From Chloroflexota bacterium (GTDB lineage: Bacteria; Chloroflexota; Anaerolineae; J036; Brachytrichaceae): a stretch of 64,000 bases of DNA. This document shows, in pieces, positions 8,566 to 17,230 of the stretch (position 1 is its first letter; every line of letters starts with the position of its first letter). The DNA lies in contig JANXLU010000053.1 in the NCBI GenBank assembly GCA_025354985.1, forward strand, positions 62,001-126,000. Reading direction: 5' to 3'. The notes under the pieces are model-generated. The model was not told the origin of the DNA. It was given only the letters and a program-made list of their open reading frames with translations, and ran no database searches. Made by a program: the position numbers and the translations under genes.

Positions 8566-9075
8566 ATGAGCGATGCATCGCTCTTGATCGGTCTGCCGCC
8601 CATTGCGGCGCCAGACGCCCGCGTTCTAATTTTGGGCTCGTTTCCAAGCGTCGCCTCGCTCGCCGCCGGCCAGTACTACGCGCACAAACAGAATGCCTTT
8701 TGGCCGATCATGGGCGCCTTGTTTGGTGCCGGGCGTGAGTTGGATTATTCCGACCGGAGGTTAAAGTTACAGACCAGTGGCGTCGCGATTTGGGACGTGC
8801 TTTGCCGCTGCAAGCGGACCGGCAGCCTGGATGCTGATATCGACCGATCCAGCGAACGGCCCAACAATTTTGGCGGGTTCTTTGATTCGCATCCGGATTT
8901 GCGCGTAATTGCGTTCAATGGACGAAAGGCGGCCGAATGTTTTAGTCGGCACGTCAACGCGTTGCTCCCAAGCTTATGTGTCGCCCACACGCTTCCGTCC
9001 ACCAGTCCGGCCAATGCCAGTTGGCCGTTTGAACGGAAATTGGAAGTTTGGCGCATGACAATTGGTGAGTGTTGA
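8566..9075 (+). CDS. hypoxanthine/uracil-type DNA glycosylase (UDG superfamily, family 6)
   Basis: This 169-residue protein matches the hypoxanthine-DNA glycosylase branch of the uracil-DNA glycosylase superfamily. It has an N-terminal VLILGSFPSVASLAAGQYYAHKQNAFWPIM, which carries motif A, a central GVAIWDVLCRCKRTGSLDADI, and LPSTSPAN as the motif B region near the C-terminus. Such enzymes excise deaminated purines, starting base excision repair. It lies 21 bases after the permease gene and may be transcribed with it, but a functional link is unlikely. The family lacks the strong catalytic residues of family 1 enzymes, so activity should not be assumed identical. Confidence 0.85.
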   Translation: MSDASLLIGLPPIAAPDARVLILGSFPSVASLAAGQYYAHKQNAFWPIMGALFGAGRELDYSDRRLKLQTSGVAIWDVLCRCKRTGSLDADIDRSSERPNNFGGFFDSHPDLRVIAFNGRKAAECFSRHVNALLPSLCVAHTLPSTSPANASWPFERKLEVWRMTIGEC

Positions 9076-9312
9076 AGTGCACACAGGCTTGCATACGAAG
9101 TCACGAATGCCTTTACTGTTGATAATTCCCGTGCGTCACGATCCGAATTGACAACTTTGTCAATTTTCTTGCAACGAAATCGACTAGTATCTTTTTGTGG
9201 ATAGCCCCGTGGGCGCCGGTTTGACGATGCCAAACTAATTCGTGCCGGTTATGCGCTTGAACAGAAAATTCACGCCTGGAAACCGCCCAAGCTCTGACCG
9301 TAAAGGCCATTT

Positions 9313-12099
9313 CTACGCGACATTAGGGCGTCGATGGAATACTAGTGCTGCTCCCAGAAGAATCAGAATGACAATTCCGATCACGCTAAACACCAACCCC
9401 ATGCGCACGCTGGCCGGCTCATAGGTGAACAAAAGTTCCCGTGAACCGGCTGGTAACGTGACCACCCGTTGCATTTCGCCACAACTGGCCTCCGCCACAA
9501 CGCCATCGACGCGTGCCACCCAACCGGGATAGCATGCGTCATGAATCACAACGGTGCCGGCTACTGTCATGTCACGTAGGCGTATCGCCAGGAGTTCTGG
9601 TTCATCGTCACTCACAATCAGAGCGTTTGAAATATCCTGTGACCCGGCAAAGACCTGAACCCGCGGCGTGGCCGACAGGTTTTCGTAAATCTTTACATCG
9701 CCGCTGTAGATCAGCCGCATGTTGTGTTCACCAACAACCTGCTGTGTCAAAAACGTCCGGTCGGCCGCATCGATGCTTGAAACCGAAATAAGGTTTTGTC
9801 CGGCCGTCAACACGATGGCGGTTGGCGTGTTACGACCAGGGAAATTAAGACGCACATAGCCATAGGTGCGGCCGGTGTTTGGTGCTGTAAACGCCACCGG
9901 TGTGACAATTGTTTCCATGAGCGTGCCATCTGCAAATGTAATGATCATATGCATCGGCGCCTGGTCGTCGGTCAGCAGGCCCAATGCGGTGCCTTGGTAT
10001 GGCATCAGCGTCAGCGTCACGGTATCCGTCAGCGCGGCATGAAACAACGTGTCGTAATACACATCTTCTACAAAGACATCAGCGGTTTTGTCGGCCACCA
10101 GGTAGCGAACAGACATCTTGTCCAGCCATCCCTTGGAAGGCACACCGTCCAAAAATTCACGCAGCCTGCCATCCGCGCTTGCCGCCCGGCGGTCTCCGGG
10201 TCGCTCCGTCAGCGGACGCACAAAGTTTGCATAATCCCGCAATGGCAGTAGCCCGCCGTCATATCCATCTACGCTTGGAATGCGGTACATCAGAGACAAG
10301 TTGGGCGACAGTATCTCCTTTTGTTTTGCGGCGATTACCCGGTCATAGCGTTCATCATTGTTTAGTGATAATCCATAGCTCAGTTCCTGTTCCGGGCGAT
10401 CCCCGGGATCAAAGTTCAGTGAACTGAGCGCGAGGACGCGCCCAAATGCGTTGCTTGGTGCGAATTGTTTTTGAACCAGCAGGTGCGCCGTGGCCGGGCG
10501 CAGTTCGTCAACGGCTTGTGCGTCACTAGCGCGGGCATACGGTTGAAATTGGGAGGCGATCAACAACTCCACTGACAACAGAACAGTGAAGCCAACACCG
10601 GCCATTGGGAAATTAGCCCCGCTTGCGACGCGTTCTTGAGTGGGACCATGCCGCCGCCCGGCGGCGATTAGGCTGACCGCTATGGCAACCAGGGTGATCA
10701 ACGCCGCCGTAGCCCAACCGAGGATCACGTCCCGGGCGGGCAGTCCGCGATACTCCTGCTCGGGTGAAAGGCGTGCGCCAACTAGCAGTATGACACTCCA
10801 AACCACGGCTGCCATCACGTAGGTGAGCAACCAGATTCCCAGAACGCGCCTCGGTGGATTGTTGACCAGCCGTTGCACGCCAAATCCGACGAGCGTGCTT
10901 GCGCCGACGGCAAATAGCACCAGCCATCGCGCTTGTGCGCGAAAGAAGGCAAATCCCGGCAGCCAGCGAAAAAGCATGTTAAAAAGGGGCGTCGCTGATC
11001 CAAGCGCCAGGAGTATTCCTCCGAGGCAAAGTGTGAGCGCCAACCACCTCCAAAATCCTGCATTCTGCGCGGATGATTCGCCGCGGAACACGGGCAGTGC
11101 ACCCAGGATTGCCAACGCTATTCCGACGGCCCCAAGATACGCCGCATACTCCGGGAATAGCGGATCGCCGTATGTCGGCATGAGTGCCCGCGCAATCACC
11201 CATGGCCGCCATGAAAAAGAGGCTACTTCATTAAATGGCAATCCACCGCTGCGAGCCGAATATTGGGCGAGCTCAAACGTAGGCAACAGTTGCGCGGCGC
11301 ATACGACGACAGCCAGGAGCCCGGCCGCGGCAATGATGGCTGGCGCTCCCAACGGCGCGAGCTTTTGCCGCGTGGTTGGCAGTCGCATACGCACGGCGAC
11401 GGCCTGGGCCGTCGCCAATGTTCCGGTGATGCCAACTGCAAATAGCGAGATATACAAGGCTTGGGTATGCCCGGCCGTTATTTGCAGCACGAACACGATC
11501 GTAAGTGCACACAACGCACTGAGGCGCGTGCGGGCAACCATTGCCGTATCACCCTGGCGGCCGGCGTGGTCTGTTTGGTCACTATTTGAGAAGTGTCTGT
11601 GAAGCCAGCCAACAAGGCCAAGCTGACCTGGTAACCATGCCAGCACCTGGAGTTGGTTGAGATGCTCCACCTGTGCGCCAAGATAGCCGCCCAACCCCAA
11701 AGTAAGGGCCGCGGCGCACCCCGCCACCCAACCCAGCCGGAGCGCTACGCGACCAAATGCCAGCATGCCCAGCGCGGCGATTATTAAATGCAGCGCGATG
11801 CTCCATGAAACCGCCTGCGGTGCAGGCGTCCAGGCCAGCATAATGTTCAGTGGATAAAAAAACCCGGCCTGCGAGTTGGCCAGGAAGGGAGCACCCATAA
11901 ATGTATATGGATTCCATAGCGGCAGCCGTGCAGTCCGAATCGCCGCGGATGCAAAGTCTCGCAATGGATAGAAATACAGAAGCAGATCGCCACGGGCGAT
12001 CACACGGCCACCAAACGTTAGCTTGTAAGTGGCCGCGCCCAGGCACATCAAGATCAGCAGGGGCGCCAACAGTCGTTTCACCAGGGCAACGCGCGACAC
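9313..12099 (-). CDS. YfhO-like multi-spanning membrane protein (GT-C fold glycosyltransferase-like)
   Basis: This 928-residue protein has about a dozen hydrophobic segments in its first 530 residues and a soluble extracytoplasmic tail. The signature near the N-terminus, GDLLLYFYPLRDFA followed by LPLWNPYTFMGAPFLANSQAGFFYPLNI, is typical of the YfhO family. In Firmicutes YfhO acts in glycosylation of teichoic acids; the role here is inferred only. The C-terminal part contains a PGWVARVDG element often seen at the end of YfhO-like proteins and a final transmembrane helix. The start is GTG at 12099, with TAAGAT ending 6 bases upstream. The 237 bases beyond its 3' end, up to 9076, contain no gene that I recognise. 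Confidence 0.8.
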   Translation of the reverse strand: MSRVALVKRLLAPLLILMCLGAATYKLTFGGRVIARGDLLLYFYPLRDFASAAIRTARLPLWNPYTFMGAPFLANSQAGFFYPLNIMLAWTPAPQAVSWSIALHLIIAALGMLAFGRVALRLGWVAGCAAALTLGLGGYLGAQVEHLNQLQVLAWLPGQLGLVGWLHRHFSNSDQTDHAGRQGDTAMVARTRLSALCALTIVFVLQITAGHTQALYISLFAVGITGTLATAQAVAVRMRLPTTRQKLAPLGAPAIIAAAGLLAVVVCAAQLLPTFELAQYSARSGGLPFNEVASFSWRPWVIARALMPTYGDPLFPEYAAYLGAVGIALAILGALPVFRGESSAQNAGFWRWLALTLCLGGILLALGSATPLFNMLFRWLPGFAFFRAQARWLVLFAVGASTLVGFGVQRLVNNPPRRVLGIWLLTYVMAAVVWSVILLVGARLSPEQEYRGLPARDVILGWATAALITLVAIAVSLIAAGRRHGPTQERVASGANFPMAGVGFTVLLSVELLIASQFQPYARASDAQAVDELRPATAHLLVQKQFAPSNAFGRVLALSSLNFDPGDRPEQELSYGLSLNNDERYDRVIAAKQKEILSPNLSLMYRIPSVDGYDGGLLPLRDYANFVRPLTERPGDRRAASADGRLREFLDGVPSKGWLDKMSVRYLVADKTADVFVEDVYYDTLFHAALTDTVTLTLMPYQGTALGLLTDDQAPMHMIITFADGTLMETIVTPVAFTAPNTGRTYGYVRLNFPGRNTPTAIVLTAGQNLISVSSIDAADRTFLTQQVVGEHNMRLIYSGDVKIYENLSATPRVQVFAGSQDISNALIVSDDEPELLAIRLRDMTVAGTVVIHDACYPGWVARVDGVVAEASCGEMQRVVTLPAGSRELLFTYEPASVRMGLVFSVIGIVILILLGAALVFHRRPNVA

Positions 12100-12105
12100 T
12101 TCACA

Positions 12106-12111
12106 ATCTTA
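12106..12111 (-). promoter_or_regulatory. -10 element (TAAGAT) at -6 of the yfhO-like gene
   Basis: TAAGAT on the minus strand ends 6 bases before the GTG start at 12099. It matches TATAAT at 4 of 6 positions and shows the same spacing as other leaderless promoters in the window. Confidence 0.45.
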
Positions 12112-12166
12112 ACCCGGTGTCGCCGTACAGGAGATTTATGGAGCTGATTGCTCGACGCGAAGGGGG

Positions 12167-12793
12167 TCAGATTTTTATAGATTTGACGAGCGCTTGCACG
12201 CGCTTGCGCTGCGAGTCTTTGGTTAGGCCCGGCAGCCGATTCGTGATGATTTCCAAAAACGCTGTGCGTGACCCGGCGGTCATGGCAGGCACTGCCAGTT
12301 CACAATACATGGGGAACTGATTAGCCGGACTGGATCGAAGCTGATTAAGTAATTCAGGCAGGCATCGCGCGGAATAGTCTGGAAGTGTCGCAAGCTTGGC
12401 GAGGATTCCCACCGCGTGGTCTCTGGCAATAACCGAGTCACCCTGCGCCGCCTTTAGAATCTGGCTCATCGCCGCCGCCACGCCTGCTGACTCCACAACA
12501 ACGATCGCATCAAGTGCGGTCATCGCACCCCACACCATCCGGCTGTTTTTGCTCTCAAGCAACCGCGCAAAGTCGCGGTGGAACCCTGCTACCAGTTGCG
12601 GCTTGACCTCGGCGATTTCATACAGGACCTTGATGCAATCGCTTTGGATGGCTTTGTCCTTGTGCGCGAGGTTCTGAACCAATTCGGCGATGGAGGTCTC
12701 ATCGCCTGACGCTACCAACGCCGCGGCAAGCTCTTCATTCGGAACCTCGTCCCGCCTGTTTTGGCTGGATGCGAGTCTATCCAAAACGCTCAT
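12167..12793 (-). CDS. HEAT-repeat-like protein
   Basis: This 208-residue soluble protein consists of paired amphipathic helices, for example ETSIAELVQNLAHKDKAIQSDCIKVLYEIAE and NSRMVWGAMTALDAIVVV, in the pattern of HEAT/armadillo repeats. Helix pairs cover most of the chain. No enzymatic motif is visible. It starts one base after the stop of the class V aminotransferase-like gene, so it is co-transcribed with it; a role as protein-interaction scaffold is the most that can be inferred. Confidence 0.65.
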   Translation of the reverse strand: MSVLDRLASSQNRRDEVPNEELAAALVASGDETSIAELVQNLAHKDKAIQSDCIKVLYEIAEVKPQLVAGFHRDFARLLESKNSRMVWGAMTALDAIVVVESAGVAAAMSQILKAAQGDSVIARDHAVGILAKLATLPDYSARCLPELLNQLRSSPANQFPMYCELAVPAMTAGSRTAFLEIITNRLPGLTKDSQRKRVQALVKSIKI

Positions 12794-12794
12794 A

Positions 12795-14042
12795 CTAGAG
12801 AGCGTTCAAGAAACGATCAATTTCCTCATGCGTGTTGTAATGTACGAGACCTATTCGAACCATGCCTCCCGAATCCTCAACACCAAGTTTTTCGGTCAGA
12901 TTGATGGCATAGTAATTGCCATCCCAAACACAAATTCCCTGGTTGCCCAAGCGCTCGGCTGTTTCGCGGGGTGATTCACTCGCCACCCGAAGCGCAATGG
13001 TTGGCACCCGTTGCCCAAGCTTGGTTTGGTCGGTGATGCCATAGACCGTCACCTTCTTGTTGGCGGCCAATCCTTCCAGCAGGTGCTTGCTAAATCCTTG
13101 TTCGTGAAGCTGAATGGCATCCATCACACGATGCAAGCTTGCCGCCCGCGCGGATCGGTAGGTGCGACCATCCGATGCCGGTGTCACATGTGGTTCGAGT
13201 GAAACAAGGTAGTCCATCGTTCCGATTACGCCCGCCATGCTCTCGATGCTTTGGGTGCCGGTTTCAAACCGCCCGGGCAGGGCGTTGTCAGATGGGCGCA
13301 CTTTGTACGCCGGCAGTGTTTCCAAGACGGATTCCTTTCCGTAAATAATCCCATTGTGTGGTCCCCAGAACTTATACGTGCTGCACCCCAGAAAATCGCA
13401 ATCCCAGTCCTGAACATCGATTGACATATGCGGCGCCAACGCGACCGCGTCGATGAAGGTTAATGCACCGGCCGCTTTGGCCATGCCAATAATCTGTTTG
13501 ATCGGATTGATCGTGCCCACGGCGTTTGAGACCCCGCCCACCGCAACAAATCGGGTGCGCGGCCCAAGATACTTTTCAAAGTCATCGACGACCAGTGTGC
13601 AATCCTTCAAATTGACATCAACCGTGTGGACTTTGACGCCGCGCTCCTCGGCCATGATCCGCCACGGCGAGAAATTTGCATCATGGTCGAGCGCGGTCAG
13701 GATAATTTCGTCGCCCGGGTTTAGCAAACGCCCCAGGCTGCGGCTCAACGGAAAGGCGAGTGAGGTCATATTCTGGCCCCAAATAATTTCCTTTGGGCTG
13801 CGTGCGTTTAGGAAATCGGCCATCACAAGGTGACCGTCATCATTTACCAGATCACTTTCCTGGCTGGTGACAAATGCGCCATGATTGTTGGCGTTGCAGG
13901 TGCTGAAGTATCGGACATACCCGTCGATACACTGCTGGGTTACCTGGGTCCCGCCGGGCCCATCAAAATAGACCAGTGGTTTGCCGTTGAGCGTGCGCTT
14001 GAGCGCGGGGAAGTGTGGGCGGATGACGTCCGGGTTAAGCAT
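12795..14042 (-). CDS. class V aminotransferase-fold enzyme, cysteine-desulfurase-like (VC1184 type)
   Basis: This 415-residue PLP enzyme resembles the cysteine-desulfurase-like VC1184 subfamily. The N-terminus LNGKPLVYFDGPGGTQV is characteristic. The PLP-binding Asp and His lie in FIDAVALAPH, and the Schiff-base Lys is in GCSTYKFWGPHNG. In true group II desulfurases the C-terminal loop carries the active-site Cys; here that region reads MVRIGLVHYNTHEE and has none. The enzyme is therefore unlikely to be a persulfide-forming desulfurase, and an epimerase or lyase activity of the isopenicillin epimerase-like kind is an alternative. TAGAAT ending 6 bases before the ATG suggests its own leaderless promoter. 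Confidence 0.82.
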   Translation of the reverse strand: MLNPDVIRPHFPALKRTLNGKPLVYFDGPGGTQVTQQCIDGYVRYFSTCNANNHGAFVTSQESDLVNDDGHLVMADFLNARSPKEIIWGQNMTSLAFPLSRSLGRLLNPGDEIILTALDHDANFSPWRIMAEERGVKVHTVDVNLKDCTLVVDDFEKYLGPRTRFVAVGGVSNAVGTINPIKQIIGMAKAAGALTFIDAVALAPHMSIDVQDWDCDFLGCSTYKFWGPHNGIIYGKESVLETLPAYKVRPSDNALPGRFETGTQSIESMAGVIGTMDYLVSLEPHVTPASDGRTYRSARAASLHRVMDAIQLHEQGFSKHLLEGLAANKKVTVYGITDQTKLGQRVPTIALRVASESPRETAERLGNQGICVWDGNYYAINLTEKLGVEDSGGMVRIGLVHYNTHEEIDRFLNAL

Positions 14043-14048
14043 TGAGCG

Positions 14049-14054
14049 ATTCTA
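14049..14054 (-). promoter_or_regulatory. -10 element (TAGAAT) overlapping the upstream stop codon
   Basis: TAGAAT ends 6 bases before the ATG at 14042. Its first three bases are the TAG stop codon of the aminotransferase gene that ends at 14052. A leaderless internal promoter within the minus-strand run is inferred. Confidence 0.6.
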
Positions 14055-15161
14055 ATTGACTGCGACGTCCAGCGCATGGCTGATGCCCAGCAGCCCGGCA
14101 ACCAACGCCTCAGGCGTTGGCCAGCCGTAACCGATCCGCATATACCGCCTGTCCATTTCAAACCAGTGACCGGCGCCGACATACGTCCCAAATTCGCTCA
14201 ACAGCGCATCATAGAAAACGTTTATGTTTACGTTGACGCCGGTCTTGATCCGGGGGAAGCACACGCAGCCGCCCCGGGGCTCGACCCATTCCATCCGCGG
14301 TTCTGTGGCAATCCAGCTTCGTACCACCGCCAACTGTGCAGTGAGGCGGGCACGAATCGTCGGCAACCGTGTGGCGCGTTGCAGAAGGGCGCGGTGACAA
14401 AGCTCCTCATCAATCATTGATCCACTGATCAGTATCTGTTCCTTGGCCGCCAGCAGGCCCTCCATAAGCGCGGCGTCCTGGCAAATCACCCATCCCACGC
14501 GAATTCCAGGCAGGCCATAGCTCTTGCTCATGCTGCTGATACTGATGACACGAGGATGAAGGCTGGCGCCCAACGGCAGCTCATCACCAACTACCATGTC
14601 GCGGTAGGTCTCGTCGAGAAGCACATGACAGCCGGTGCGTTCAGATAGCGCGATCACATCACGCAACTGCCCAAGCGATAGCCGGCTTCCCGTTGGGTTG
14701 TGAGGTGTGGTTAGGCTGATGAGCTTGGTGTGGGGCGTCATCAGGCGTTCCAGCTCCGCAAAATCCGGTTGAAACTGATTCTCAAAGCGGAGTGGCAGCA
14801 TGTCCACCTGCGCTCCCAGCATACGGGGTGTTTCCAGGTTGGTGGCATAGTTTGGATAGGCCACCACGATATGATCCCCCGCCTCCAACAGCACCGTGTG
14901 CAACATGAATAGCGCGGCGGCGGCACCAGGAGTTAGCAACACGTCGCCTGAGGAGAGATTGGGCGATTCACTTGCGATCAATGCCCGCAACTCTGGCTTT
15001 CCATAGTGATTGCCATACATTAGCACGAGATCATTGGGGAGGCCGCCCAAGTCGCCCAAGCGTAAATCTGTAATCGAGCTTTCGCTCAGGTTGTACTTGA
15101 TGGTGTCATACCCCAACAACTCCGGGCTTTCATTTTCAATGGGACTGCGGCGATATTTCAT
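14052..15161 (-). CDS. PLP-dependent aminotransferase, class I/II
   Basis: This 369-residue fold-type I aminotransferase shows the usual landmarks: LMYGNHYGKPELRALIA, LLTPGAAAALF, VVAYPNYATNLETPRML, TTPHNPTGSRL, the PLP-interacting Asp in VLLDETYRDM, the Schiff-base Lys in ISSMSKSYGLPGIRVGW, and the C-terminal Arg in YMRIGYGWP. Substrate specificity cannot be read from the sequence. Its start overlaps the end of the RNase HI gene by 4 bases, so translation is probably coupled. Confidence 0.87.
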   Translation of the reverse strand: MKYRRSPIENESPELLGYDTIKYNLSESSITDLRLGDLGGLPNDLVLMYGNHYGKPELRALIASESPNLSSGDVLLTPGAAAALFMLHTVLLEAGDHIVVAYPNYATNLETPRMLGAQVDMLPLRFENQFQPDFAELERLMTPHTKLISLTTPHNPTGSRLSLGQLRDVIALSERTGCHVLLDETYRDMVVGDELPLGASLHPRVISISSMSKSYGLPGIRVGWVICQDAALMEGLLAAKEQILISGSMIDEELCHRALLQRATRLPTIRARLTAQLAVVRSWIATEPRMEWVEPRGGCVCFPRIKTGVNVNINVFYDALLSEFGTYVGAGHWFEMDRRYMRIGYGWPTPEALVAGLLGISHALDVAVN

Positions 15162-15607
15162 TGGTTTGACTGTGACCGAAAGGTGGCGCGTGCTTCGTGA
15201 ACCAAGGCGTCGCAGCGTTCATTCATCATATTGCCTGCGTGAGCCTTCACCCAAGCCCAGCTAATCTTGTGAGTTGCCGCCAATTCATCCAGACGCACCC
15301 AGAGGTCCTTGTTTTTTACCGGCTGCTTGGTCGCCGTTCTCCAGCCGTTACGCTTCCATCCGGCGATCCACTGGGTGATGCCTTTCTGCAGATATTCGCT
15401 ATCTGTGTGCAAGGTCACCTCGCAGGGCTCAGTCAGCGCCGAGAGTGCGCTGATGGTGGCCTGCAACTCCATCCGATTGTTTGTGGTATTTGCCTCAGCG
15501 CCGCAAAGCTCGCGCTTGTACTGACCAAAGAGGACTATGGCACCCCATCCACCCAGACCCGGGTTTGGGTCTGCTCCGCCATCCGTGTAGATGGTGACTG
15601 ATTTCAT
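15158..15607 (-). CDS. rnhA: ribonuclease HI
   Basis: This 149-residue protein is a complete RNase HI, which cleaves the RNA strand of RNA-DNA hybrids in the cytoplasm. The four acidic catalytic residues are visible: Asp in YTDGGADPNPG (residue 9), Glu in NRMELQA (about 47), Asp in HTDSEYLQKGI (about 69), and Asp in NERCDALVHEA (about 132). The basic handle region WIAGWKRNGWRTATKQPVKNKDLW is present. There is no N-terminal hybrid-binding domain. A GATAAT hexamer ends 6 bases before the ATG; the following aminotransferase gene overlaps by 4 bases. Confidence 0.95.
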   Translation of the reverse strand: MKSVTIYTDGGADPNPGLGGWGAIVLFGQYKRELCGAEANTTNNRMELQATISALSALTEPCEVTLHTDSEYLQKGITQWIAGWKRNGWRTATKQPVKNKDLWVRLDELAATHKISWAWVKAHAGNMMNERCDALVHEARATFRSQSNQ

Positions 15608-15613
15608 GACGCC

Positions 15614-15619
15614 ATTATC
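15614..15619 (-). promoter_or_regulatory. -10 element (GATAAT) at -6 of rnhA
   Basis: GATAAT on the minus strand ends 6 bases before the rnhA ATG at 15607, which lacks a Shine-Dalgarno sequence. A leaderless promoter is inferred. Confidence 0.55.
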
Positions 15620-15645
15620 ACTGGCGTTTTTGCAGGCCGTGCGCG

Positions 15646-16011
15646 CTAAGTCGTGATGATTGGTGTGGGTTTTGACTCGGTCGAGGGCTTGTCGATTTCG
15701 TGTGATCCAAGGGCCAGCCGGTCTTCCGAATTACTGACTATCTCGCGCAAATCCGCGGTTCCCACGCGCTCTGGCACGCCTTTTACCTGCAGGGTGAGCT
15801 TGTTGTCAACGATTTCGAGCACAATTGCGCGATCAGTCGTGATCACGCCATTGTTTGAAGTGCGCCACATGACCATGCTGCCCACGCCAATACCACGTTG
15901 GGCGGGTGTACGTACGTCCAGTTCCTGTTTCGCCTGCCATTCCGCGAACGTTGTATAGACGCGTTGCATGTTTCGGCGATTAAGAACGATGGATTTCGGT
16001 TTATATGCCAT
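15646..16011 (-). CDS. hypothetical protein, 121 residues
   Basis: I do not recognise a family. The protein is basic at its N-terminus (MAYKPKSIVLNRRNMQRVYTTFAEW), then has a beta-rich middle (GVGSMVMWRTSNNGVITTDRAIVLEIVDNKLTLQVKGVPERV) that could be a small SH3- or KOW-like barrel, and a polar tail. There is no signal peptide or membrane segment. It is divergent from homoserine dehydrogenase (start 16094) and upstream of rnhA on the same strand. A TATCCT hexamer 9 bases before the ATG may be its promoter. A nucleic-acid-binding role is speculation. Confidence 0.6.
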   Translation of the reverse strand: MAYKPKSIVLNRRNMQRVYTTFAEWQAKQELDVRTPAQRGIGVGSMVMWRTSNNGVITTDRAIVLEIVDNKLTLQVKGVPERVGTADLREIVSNSEDRLALGSHEIDKPSTESKPTPIITT

Positions 16012-16093
16012 GAATCACCAAGGATAACCCGGCAAGTTGATAGCGGGCTGAGTTCCGCCCTCTGTTTGTCGGCACTAAAATTGAAAGTTAACC

Positions 16094-17221
16094 ATGCCAC
16101 TGCAACGAGTTCAACCCATATTTCTGTTTGGTTTTGGAGGGGTGGGGCGGGCGGTTCTGCGCCAATTGGTTGCCGCGCGCCCGATGCACGCGCAACGCCT
16201 TGGATTGCGCCTGGAAATTATGGGTATCGCCGATAGCAGGCACATTTTGGTTAACCCAAACGGTCTTCCAACCGATGCACTGCAACGTCTGCACGACATC
16301 AAGGTGACCACGGGCGCGTTGTTTGATGAGTCTGCGCCCTTTGGAATGTCACCTCATAGCCGAGCCTATCAACAACTTGAAGGCGGTGTTGATGCCCTGG
16401 CCAACCCGCAATCACCGTCCGATTTTGTGCTGCCCCAGGGCACCATTATTGTTGACACCACGGCCTCCGAAGCGGGCGTGCCACTGTTGTTGCGCTGTCG
16501 TTATAACGGTTGGCGCGCCGTGCTTGCCAATAAACTTCCCCTGGCCGGCTCGCTGGATTGGTGGTACGAAATCGCCACACCCTTCAACCGATGGGAGACG
16601 ACCTGTGGCTCGGCCATGCCCGTGATCAGCACACTAAACACGCTGCTTAATGCCGGGGATGATGTGCAACGGATTGAGGGTTCCTTAAGCGGGACGCTGG
16701 CTTATCTGGCTTCGCAACTGGAGGTGGGCGTACCATTTGGCGTCGCGGTTCGGGAGGCGAAACGGCTGGGCTACACCGAGCCCGATCCACGTCAGGATTT
16801 GAGCGGTCGCGATGCGGCGCGAAAGGCTTTGATCATGGCTCGCATGCTGGGTTATCAGCTTGATATGGATGGCGTGTCGATCGAGTCTCTATATCCGTCA
16901 TCCATGGAGTCCCTCACTGCTGACGAGTTCCTGGTGGCCGTTGATGCGCTTGATGATGACATGGCCCGGCGCGCGGTCGAGCTAAGCTCGGGTGGGCGCA
17001 AACTCCGCTACGCGGCGGTTATTGCTGATGGCCGGTGTGGCGTGCAGCTGATCGGCGCAGATGCCACCACCAAGCTCGGCGCCGTCAATGCCAGTGACAG
17101 CATCGTGGTGTTCACCACACGTCACTTTAACAGCAACCCATTGGCGGTGAGTGGTCGCGGTGCCGGTCAGGACGTCACAGCCATGGGTGTGTTGGGCGAC
17201 GTGATGAGCCTCGCCATGTAG
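16094..17221 (+). CDS. hom: homoserine dehydrogenase
   Basis: This 375-residue enzyme reduces aspartate semialdehyde to homoserine in the threonine/methionine pathway. The NAD(P)-binding motif is IFLFGFGGVGRAVLRQL near the N-terminus. VDTTASE and VLANKLPLAGS contain the active-site Lys region, and IEGSLSGTLAYL followed by GYTEPDPRQDLSGRDAARKALIMAR is the substrate-binding signature. It lacks the C-terminal ACT domain of longer forms and so should not show threonine feedback inhibition by that route. TAAAAT lies 12 bases before the ATG. No thrB or thrC follows. Confidence 0.93.
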   Translation: MPLQRVQPIFLFGFGGVGRAVLRQLVAARPMHAQRLGLRLEIMGIADSRHILVNPNGLPTDALQRLHDIKVTTGALFDESAPFGMSPHSRAYQQLEGGVDALANPQSPSDFVLPQGTIIVDTTASEAGVPLLLRCRYNGWRAVLANKLPLAGSLDWWYEIATPFNRWETTCGSAMPVISTLNTLLNAGDDVQRIEGSLSGTLAYLASQLEVGVPFGVAVREAKRLGYTEPDPRQDLSGRDAARKALIMARMLGYQLDMDGVSIESLYPSSMESLTADEFLVAVDALDDDMARRAVELSSGGRKLRYAAVIADGRCGVQLIGADATTKLGAVNASDSIVVFTTRHFNSNPLAVSGRGAGQDVTAMGVLGDVMSLAM

Positions 17222-17224
17222 AAT
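17219..17224 (+). promoter_or_regulatory. -10 element (TAGAAT) overlapping the hom stop codon
   Basis: TAGAAT ends 6 bases before the GTG start at 17231. Its TAG is the stop codon of hom. This is the second case here of a stop codon doubling as the start of a -10 hexamer. Confidence 0.6.
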
Positions 17225-17230
17225 CACCTC

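Noticed and set aside
9076-9312. A small gene or promoter in the glycosylase/YfhO spacer (TTGACA with inverted repeat TTGACAACTTTGTCAA at 9148-9163)
   Set aside because: No -10 box lies at a suitable distance, and a 65-codon minus-strand frame here has no protein-like features. The two flanking genes converge, so no promoter is needed.
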